Below, piece by piece: positions 30,369 to 34,654 of a stretch of 34,654 nt of DNA. Below the pieces are notes generated by a model. It was not told the DNA's origin. It saw nothing but the letters and a program-made list of their open reading frames with translations, and did no database searches. Position numbers and translations under genes: made by a program. The DNA is taken from positions 1 through 34,654 of the forward strand of contig JAAXHW010000164.1 in NCBI GenBank assembly GCA_012270675.1, given 5' to 3'. How positions within the stretch are numbered: position 1 is the first letter of the stretch; every line of letters begins with the position of its first letter. The stretch comes from Candidatus Latescibacterota bacterium (GTDB lineage Bacteria; Latescibacterota; UBA2968; GCA-2709665).

Positions 30369-30986
30369 GTGACCGGTTTCGCCATTATCCTGAGTATCCT
30401 GGGAATCGCAACGCTCACACTGATTGCGATTCTTGTCCGTCGGCCCGGGTTGGCCACCACCGTAGGGGGCAAAATACTTGCTTTTGTGGCTCTTTTTGTG
30501 CTGCCGGGACTCCTGCTGCTGGGCGGCGCCAGTCGACATTACGAGCAGGCCAAAACAACCACCTTTTGCGTATCCTGCCACGTCATCAAGCCCTACGCGG
30601 AAAGTCTCCTCATTGACCATCCGCGCTTTCTTCCTGCGGCTCACTTTCAGAACAGGCGAATCCCCGCCGACCGGTCCTGCTATACGTGCCACACAAACTA
30701 CACAATGTTCGGCGACTTTGACGACAAGGTCCGGGGCGTGAGGCACGTGTGGCACGCTGTCTGGGGCTCTGCGTCCGACCCGGTCCGGTTGTATGAGCCG
30801 TATGAGAACCGGGCCTGCTTGCAGTGCCACCAGGGGGCGCGGTCCTACGAGGAGCAGACAGCCCACACGCCATTTCGGGCCGACTTGCTCAACGGTGCGA
30901 AGTCATGTCTTATGTGCCACAACCTGATCCACGAGATCGATAAGTTGGATCGGTTCCCGCGCTGGGACCCGGAGGCAGTCCGATGA
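30369..30986 (+). CDS. NapC/NirT-type membrane-anchored tetrahaem cytochrome c
   Basis: A 205-residue protein with two N-terminal hydrophobic segments (about 3-23 and 35-54) and four haem sites (CVSCH, CYTCH, CLQCH, CLMCH) on the periplasmic side. This is the layout of NapC/NirT/CycB quinol-linked cytochromes, which pass electrons between the quinone pool and a periplasmic oxidoreductase. It lies 23 bp after the HAO-like gene, the haoA-cycB arrangement of ammonia oxidisers and related nitrogen or sulfur reducers. It starts at GTG 30369. Confidence 0.85.
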   Translation: MTGFAIILSILGIATLTLIAILVRRPGLATTVGGKILAFVALFVLPGLLLLGGASRHYEQAKTTTFCVSCHVIKPYAESLLIDHPRFLPAAHFQNRRIPADRSCYTCHTNYTMFGDFDDKVRGVRHVWHAVWGSASDPVRLYEPYENRACLQCHQGARSYEEQTAHTPFRADLLNGAKSCLMCHNLIHEIDKLDRFPRWDPEAVR

Positions 30987-31195
30987 GTCGACTTCGGTCG
31001 CCGGGCCTGCGGTCCGGATTCGCCGGTCGCCTCCGGGTGTCCGGTCTGCTGATCGCCTCGGGGCTTGGGATCGAACTGGCCACCCTGTTCTGGAACCATC
31101 CGATTTCGTTCTTCCTGTTCCTGAGCCTGGGGGCCTTACTTATTGGCGCGGGCATGCTGCTCTACCTGTGGTCCGTCCTGACCAGGAGCGAGTGA
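30983..31195 (+). CDS. Small two-helix membrane protein of the cytochrome cluster
   Basis: A 70-residue protein with two hydrophobic helices (about 20-33 and 41-64) and a basic N-terminus. Its ATG overlaps the stop of the tetrahaem gene (ATGA), so it is translationally coupled and presumably belongs to the same complex. I do not recognise a named family. Confidence 0.65.
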   Translation: MSRLRSPGLRSGFAGRLRVSGLLIASGLGIELATLFWNHPISFFLFLSLGALLIGAGMLLYLWSVLTRSE

Positions 31196-31240
31196 CGGTG
31201 GTCTGGCGTGTCCTATCCCGGGCCTTACGAGAGACGCCCC

Positions 31241-31260
31241 GTCAGCGCCGGTCAGCGCCG
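31241..31260. repeat. 10-bp tandem direct repeat at the redoxin junction
   Basis: GTCAGCGCCG occurs twice without a gap. It lies where recognisable redoxin sequence is lost, just downstream of the cytochrome cluster. Confidence 0.7.
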
Positions 31261-31287
31261 AAATCGACGCCCCGGACCCGCGGCCTT

Positions 31288-31551
31288 GTTGTCATCGGCA
31301 TGAACCCGGCGGATGAGAAACCCATTTTCCAGCAATTCCTGGCCGACAAAGGCGTCACGTTCCCAAACATTCTCGACACCACGCCAGCCGGTTGGGACCT
31401 GTTCGCCAACCAGTACCAGAACTCCGAACGGACCGGCATGACCGCCGTTCCGCTCAACTATGTCATCAACCGGGACGCCGTTATCGCCTGCTCACAATAC
31501 GGCTTCAACGAGCAGAAAATACGCGAAGCAATTCTCCGTCAACTGGCATAG
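31288..31551 (+). pseudogene. Redoxin/thioredoxin-like gene, N-terminus missing
   Basis: The frame reads LVVIGMNPADEKPIFQQFLA, DKGVTFPNILDTT, and ends in a typical thioredoxin-fold TAVPLNYVINRDAVIACSQYG-type strand and helix. The cis-Pro (VPLNYVI) and final helix of a TlpA/AhpC-like redoxin are present. The first strand and the CxxC active site are absent. Upstream, at 31241-31260, a 10-bp direct repeat and unrelated sequence follow the cytochrome operon, so the fragment was probably left by a deletion. An open frame extends back to 31168, but that part shows no similarity. Confidence 0.65.
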
Positions 31552-31638
31552 GACAGACGTGCGCAATGGCGACTGATCTTTGGAAATCCCCCGCGTGACT
31601 TCGTATCGGCAAGTGACAATTCAAACCTGAGGACCGAC

Positions 31639-32481
31639 ATGGATGAGACCCGCAGGCGTCGCGCCTATTGGGCGGAACAGATGGACACGGCGTTCGACTT
31701 TATGACAAGGGTTAGAGACTACCCCGTCCAGGAGTGTGGAGAGTCGATGGTCTTCCTTCCGGATGTCGTGGCTTCGGCAGGACTGGCCGTGGCATTTTCT
31801 TCCAGTCAGATCGTGGAAGGGCTGGACCGGATGTTCTACCTCAGGGAAGGGTTGATCGACGATTTCATCGGGATCGCCGGGGAGATGAACCGTCGGGGGT
31901 GGACGCTTCGGGTAGAGGATGGGTTTCGTTCGACGGAGATGCAGAAGAGGCTGGCGCTCAAAGAGACCATCTTCGACAGGATTCTGGAGAAGGTAATCTG
32001 GGAAACGGACACAGAAGCCCCGGACACGGACCTCCTCTACAGGCGGATCTCAGTGCTCATCGCGACCGCCCCGAAGGTGGGTACCCACATGTCGGGAAGC
32101 GCCATCGACATCTCCGTTTTGAGAACCGAAGACCTCGGGGAACTGGATCGGGGAGCGCCCTACATAGAACTCTCCGAGTTGACGCCGATGAGGTCTCCTT
32201 TTGTCCCGCAGGAAGCGAGACGCACGCGCCTGGAAATCACCGAAGTCATGAACCATTACGGATTCGTCGCGTACCCGTTCGAGTTCTGGCATTACAACAA
32301 GGACGATGCCTACGCCGAATACCTGAACGAATCCGGGAGACCGGCACGCTACGGTGCGATCGACTTCGATCCGGAAAGCGGGACTGTCTCAGTGATCGAA
32401 AATCCTGAACTTCCGCTCCACACCCTGGATGAGGTCCAGGAGCGGGTCGAGGAGGCGCTGCGAAAACGGCAAGCGGGTTGA
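31639..32481 (+). CDS. VanX-like D-alanyl-D-alanine dipeptidase (peptidase M15D)
   Basis: A 280-residue zinc peptidase. The M15 zinc signature S/T-H-x-x-G-x-A-x-D is present as THMSGSAIDIS. The second zinc histidine and the catalytic glutamate are in PFEFWHYN. The substrate-binding arginine is in EDGFRSTEMQ, as in VanX. VanX-type enzymes cleave D-Ala-D-Ala, either in glycopeptide resistance or in peptidoglycan turnover. No vanH, vanA or regulator gene is nearby, so a recycling or nutritional role is more likely. SD TGAGGAC lies upstream of ATG 31639. No signal peptide is seen, so it is cytosolic. The C-terminal 40 residues are charged and family-variable. Confidence 0.85.
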   Translation: MDETRRRRAYWAEQMDTAFDFMTRVRDYPVQECGESMVFLPDVVASAGLAVAFSSSQIVEGLDRMFYLREGLIDDFIGIAGEMNRRGWTLRVEDGFRSTEMQKRLALKETIFDRILEKVIWETDTEAPDTDLLYRRISVLIATAPKVGTHMSGSAIDISVLRTEDLGELDRGAPYIELSELTPMRSPFVPQEARRTRLEITEVMNHYGFVAYPFEFWHYNKDDAYAEYLNESGRPARYGAIDFDPESGTVSVIENPELPLHTLDEVQERVEEALRKRQAG

Positions 32482-32500
32482 GTCTGGTTGAAAGGCGCTT

Positions 32501-33376
32501 ATGGCAACACGCCCTCCTCACCTCAAAGGCATTCTGATAACCGTCAGCGGCGTCCTGATCCTGAGCCCGGACAGCCTGCTCATCCGCCTGATTGAAACCG
32601 ACACCTGCACCCTGATCTTCTGGCGCGGCCTGCTGATGGCCGCAGGCCTCACGGTTCTGGTCGCTCTGCGCTCTCATCAGGGCGTAAGAAATGCGTTTCG
32701 AGCGGTTGGCCGGAAGGGACTGCTGGTGGGTGGACTGATGGCCGCCGGCACGATATTTTTCGTTCTGGCCATCATCCACACAACCGTTGCCAACACCCTC
32801 ATCATCCTGGGTGCCGGACCGCTGGCCGCCGCCCTGTTCAGCCGCACCTTCTTGGGGGAACCGGTTGCGCGGCGCACCTGGACCGCCATCTTCTCAGCCC
32901 TCTGCGGCCTCGGTATCACCGTGTCGGGCAACCTGCAAAGCGGCCTGCTGGTCGGCGACCTGTGCGCCCTTGCCAGCGCATGCTGCCTGGGGGGACAGTT
33001 CGCGGTGGTGCGGTCAGTACCCGAAGTGGATATGACCCCGGGTGTTGCCATCGGCGGACTGATGGCCGCCGCGCTCGTCTTCCCGCTGGCCACCCCCTGG
33101 GCCGTTGCAGGAAACGATGTGCTGTACCTGCTCCTGCTGGGCCTGGTTGTCCTGCCCCTGTCCCTGGGCCTGATCGTGCTCGGGCCGCGATACCTTCCGG
33201 CGCCGGAAGTCAACCTGTTGATGCTCCTGGAAATGGTAATCGGTCCCTACTGGGTCTGGCTCGCCCTGGGCGAGCAGCCCGGGACGCAGGCATTTATCGG
33301 CGGCGCAATCGTCCTGACCACGCTTGCGGTCCATTCGGCCGTCGGTCTCCAGCAGGAACGCCGATGTTCATCGTAA
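32501..33376 (+). CDS. EamA/DMT-superfamily transporter
   Basis: A 291-residue inner-membrane protein with about ten hydrophobic helices in two repeats, the EamA (drug/metabolite transporter) layout. Typical motifs are LIFWRGLLMAAGLTVLVALR in the first repeat, TTVANTLIILGAGPLAAALF, then VNLLMLLEMVIGPYWVWLAL and GEQPG in the second. Substrate unknown. Family members export amino acids, nucleobases or other small metabolites. It has GAAAGG upstream of ATG 32501, lies 19 bp after the VanX-like gene and may be cotranscribed with it. Its end almost meets the convergent aminotransferase gene. Confidence 0.85.
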   Translation: MATRPPHLKGILITVSGVLILSPDSLLIRLIETDTCTLIFWRGLLMAAGLTVLVALRSHQGVRNAFRAVGRKGLLVGGLMAAGTIFFVLAIIHTTVANTLIILGAGPLAAALFSRTFLGEPVARRTWTAIFSALCGLGITVSGNLQSGLLVGDLCALASACCLGGQFAVVRSVPEVDMTPGVAIGGLMAAALVFPLATPWAVAGNDVLYLLLLGLVVLPLSLGLIVLGPRYLPAPEVNLLMLLEMVIGPYWVWLALGEQPGTQAFIGGAIVLTTLAVHSAVGLQQERRCSS

Positions 33377-33377
33377 A

Positions 33378-34523
33378 CTACCCCACGGCCCGCTTCAACG
33401 CCTCCACAACCCGGTCCACCTCCTCCCGCGTGTTGAAAAACGCCAGGGAAAACCGCAGCCCTCCTGCGGGAGATACAGCCACGATCTTATATTCCTCCCA
33501 CAGCGTCCGGCACACCGCATCCGGGTCCGCCCCCGCGATCGCCACATTCACCGCCCCCACGTCAAACCCTGCCGGCGTCTGCACCCGGGCCCCCGGGACC
33601 TCAGAGGTCCGTTCCCTGAAATAATCCACCATCTCCCGCACCCGCGCCTCGATCTGCTCCGTCCCGACCGCTTCGATATAGCGCAACGCCCTCCCGTACC
33701 CGATCCGCAACGGCAGATTCCGCGCCCCGAACTCGAACTTTCGGGCCGTATCCGGGAAAACAACCGTACCCGCGTCCATATCCATCCGGTCCACCGCCTT
33801 GGCTCCCGAACGCCTCACCACGACCTGCGGCAGCACGTCCCGCTTCACGTAGAGCGCGCCCACCCCGTACGGTCCCAGACACCACTTGTAGCTCGTGGCC
33901 GCGTAAAAATCGCAGTCCATCTCCCGAAGGTCAATCGGAAACTGCCCCACGGACTGCGCCCCGTCGAACCCCACCAGCGCCCCGGCTTCGTGTCCGGCCT
34001 GAACAATCTCCGCCGCAGGCACCCGGATGCCCAGGCTGCTCGTCACGTGGCTCAGCACCACCGCGCGCGTCCGCTCCGTCAGCAGCGCCCTCAGCCGGTC
34101 GGCCATCCCCTCCGGTTCGGGCAGAAGCCGCAGCCGTTTGATCACCACCCCCTGCTGCTCGGCCCGAAGCAGCCAGGGCAGATAGCCCGACGGATGTTCC
34201 TGGTCTGAGGTAACCACCTCGTCTCCCGCCTTCCAGTCCAACCCCTCGGAAACCGTATTCAGCCCATCGGAAATACTGTGTGAAAACGTGACCTCCTCCG
34301 GCGTCACCCCAAAAAACCGGGCCGCGGTCCCCCGCGCCTCCTCCGTCCGCTCCTCTAACATCTCCCGCACATCCGGCCGGAACCGTCCCTGCGCCTCCTG
34401 CAGGCGGATCAAATCCACCACCTCATCGGCCACAACCGAAGGCATTGGCCCGATGCCCGCCGTATTAAAAAAACAGGTCTCCTGCAGCGCTGGAATCCCC
34501 ACACGCACAGCCTCGATATCCAT
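33378..34523 (-). CDS. Class V aminotransferase (cysteine-desulfurase-like fold)
   Basis: A 381-residue PLP-dependent enzyme of the class V family. FFNTAGIGPMP is the family opening. QEHPSGYLPW and VVLSHVTSSLGIRVP form the cofactor pocket. The PLP-pairing aspartate is in VGFDGAQSVGQ, and the Schiff-base lysine in TSYKWCLGPYGVG. The C-terminal GGLRFSLAFFNTREEVDRVV is also typical. No conserved cysteine loop of IscS/SufS type is visible, so desulfurase activity is doubtful. The substrate is unknown. ATG 34523 has AAAGGAGAGG upstream. A longer start at 34568 is unlikely. It is convergent with the EamA gene, with a 1-bp gap. Confidence 0.87.
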   Translation of the reverse strand: MDIEAVRVGIPALQETCFFNTAGIGPMPSVVADEVVDLIRLQEAQGRFRPDVREMLEERTEEARGTAARFFGVTPEEVTFSHSISDGLNTVSEGLDWKAGDEVVTSDQEHPSGYLPWLLRAEQQGVVIKRLRLLPEPEGMADRLRALLTERTRAVVLSHVTSSLGIRVPAAEIVQAGHEAGALVGFDGAQSVGQFPIDLREMDCDFYAATSYKWCLGPYGVGALYVKRDVLPQVVVRRSGAKAVDRMDMDAGTVVFPDTARKFEFGARNLPLRIGYGRALRYIEAVGTEQIEARVREMVDYFRERTSEVPGARVQTPAGFDVGAVNVAIAGADPDAVCRTLWEEYKIVAVSPAGGLRFSLAFFNTREEVDRVVEALKRAVG

Positions 34524-34563
34524 AACCCTCTCCTTTGGTAGAGGCAGCCTGCTGTCCAAAGGT

Positions 34564-34593
34564 ATCATGTATCCTCATCGACCGAATGTCAAC
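34564..34593 (-). promoter_or_regulatory. Possible promoter of the class V aminotransferase gene
   Basis: On the minus strand TTGACA (34593-34588), 18 bp and CATGAT (34569-34564). The -35 box is perfect and the -10 box matches at four of six. The remaining bases to the window end (34594-34654) hold only an imperfect inverted repeat (CCCAAAGAAGAAA against TTTTTCTTGGG) that could be part of a terminator of a gene outside the window. Confidence 0.4.
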
Positions 34594-34654
34594 CCCAAAG
34601 AAGAAACCCGGACACACAGGCAGGTGCCCTTCTTTTTCGGCCTTTTTCTTGGGC

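Noticed and set aside
31639-32481. Vancomycin resistance cluster because of the VanX-like gene
   Set aside because: No D-lactate dehydrogenase, D-Ala-D-Lac ligase or VanRS-type pair adjoins it, and VanX-like dipeptidases are common without resistance.
1-34654. CRISPR arrays, prophage or large integrated element
   Set aside because: No regularly spaced repeats, integrase, phage structural genes or att-like duplication of the tRNA 3' end were seen.

Overview
The window is a bacterial chromosomal segment, GC-rich in its coding parts (judged by eye). It is double-membrane in character: a lipoprotein signal, an outer-membrane-type barrel and a c-type cytochrome module are present. A long, three-domain-type IspG, a PorX-like response regulator/phosphatase with its sensor kinase, and the rpsU-cvpA-mutS2-ispG-dnaG cluster suggest an uncultured lineage near the FCB (Fibrobacteres-Chlorobi-Bacteroidetes) or Latescibacteria/Poribacteria-like groups. 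This placement is an inference from gene content, with low confidence. Shine-Dalgarno (SD) sites of the AGGAGG type precede many genes.

Region 1 (1-4.7 kb) is a damaged accessory zone. It holds two different IS630-family elements, each with its transposase split into two frames. It also holds a UPF0175 antitoxin-like gene with a truncated PIN-like partner, a small gene cut in two by the second IS, a truncated NUDIX gene, a DUF5990-like gene, a nucleoside 2-deoxyribosyltransferase, and a REP-associated transposase (RAYT) remnant next to a REP-like palindrome.

Region 2 (4.7-7.6 kb) holds an XRE-type HTH protein fused to a ClpC-like AAA+ domain that has lost Walker A, Walker B and the arginine-finger residues. 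Its promoter overlaps a perfect palindrome that recurs in imperfect form 73 bp away. Upstream lies a lysine 2,3-aminomutase-like radical SAM gene with its own terminator.

Region 3 (7.6-14.8 kb) holds a UPF0182 membrane protein overlapping murQ. A ClpX-like AAA+ ATPase and an RqcH/NFACT protein follow, divergently transcribed from back-to-back promoters whose -35 boxes overlap.

Region 4 (14.8-20.1 kb, minus strand) looks like one operon in the order flippase-like protein, histidine kinase, PorX-like regulator, TsaE, outer-membrane barrel-like protein.

Region 5 (20.2-27.8 kb, plus strand) is a housekeeping cluster: promoter, rpsU, terminator, cvpA, mutS2, ispG (long), dnaG, then tRNA-Ile(CAU) and a terminator. 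No rpoD follows dnaG.

Region 6 (27.9-34.6 kb) is again accessory-like: a 24-bp perfect palindrome, a TIM-barrel sugar isomerase/epimerase-like gene, a VOC-family remnant, an octaheme HAO-like cytochrome with a tetraheme NapC/NirT-type partner and a small membrane protein, a truncated redoxin, a VanX-like dipeptidase, an EamA transporter and a class V aminotransferase.

The observations most worth following up are the HTH-pseudoClp protein with its paired operators, the HAO/NapC-like respiratory module, the flippase-kinase-PorX-TsaE-barrel operon, and the REP/RAYT traces.
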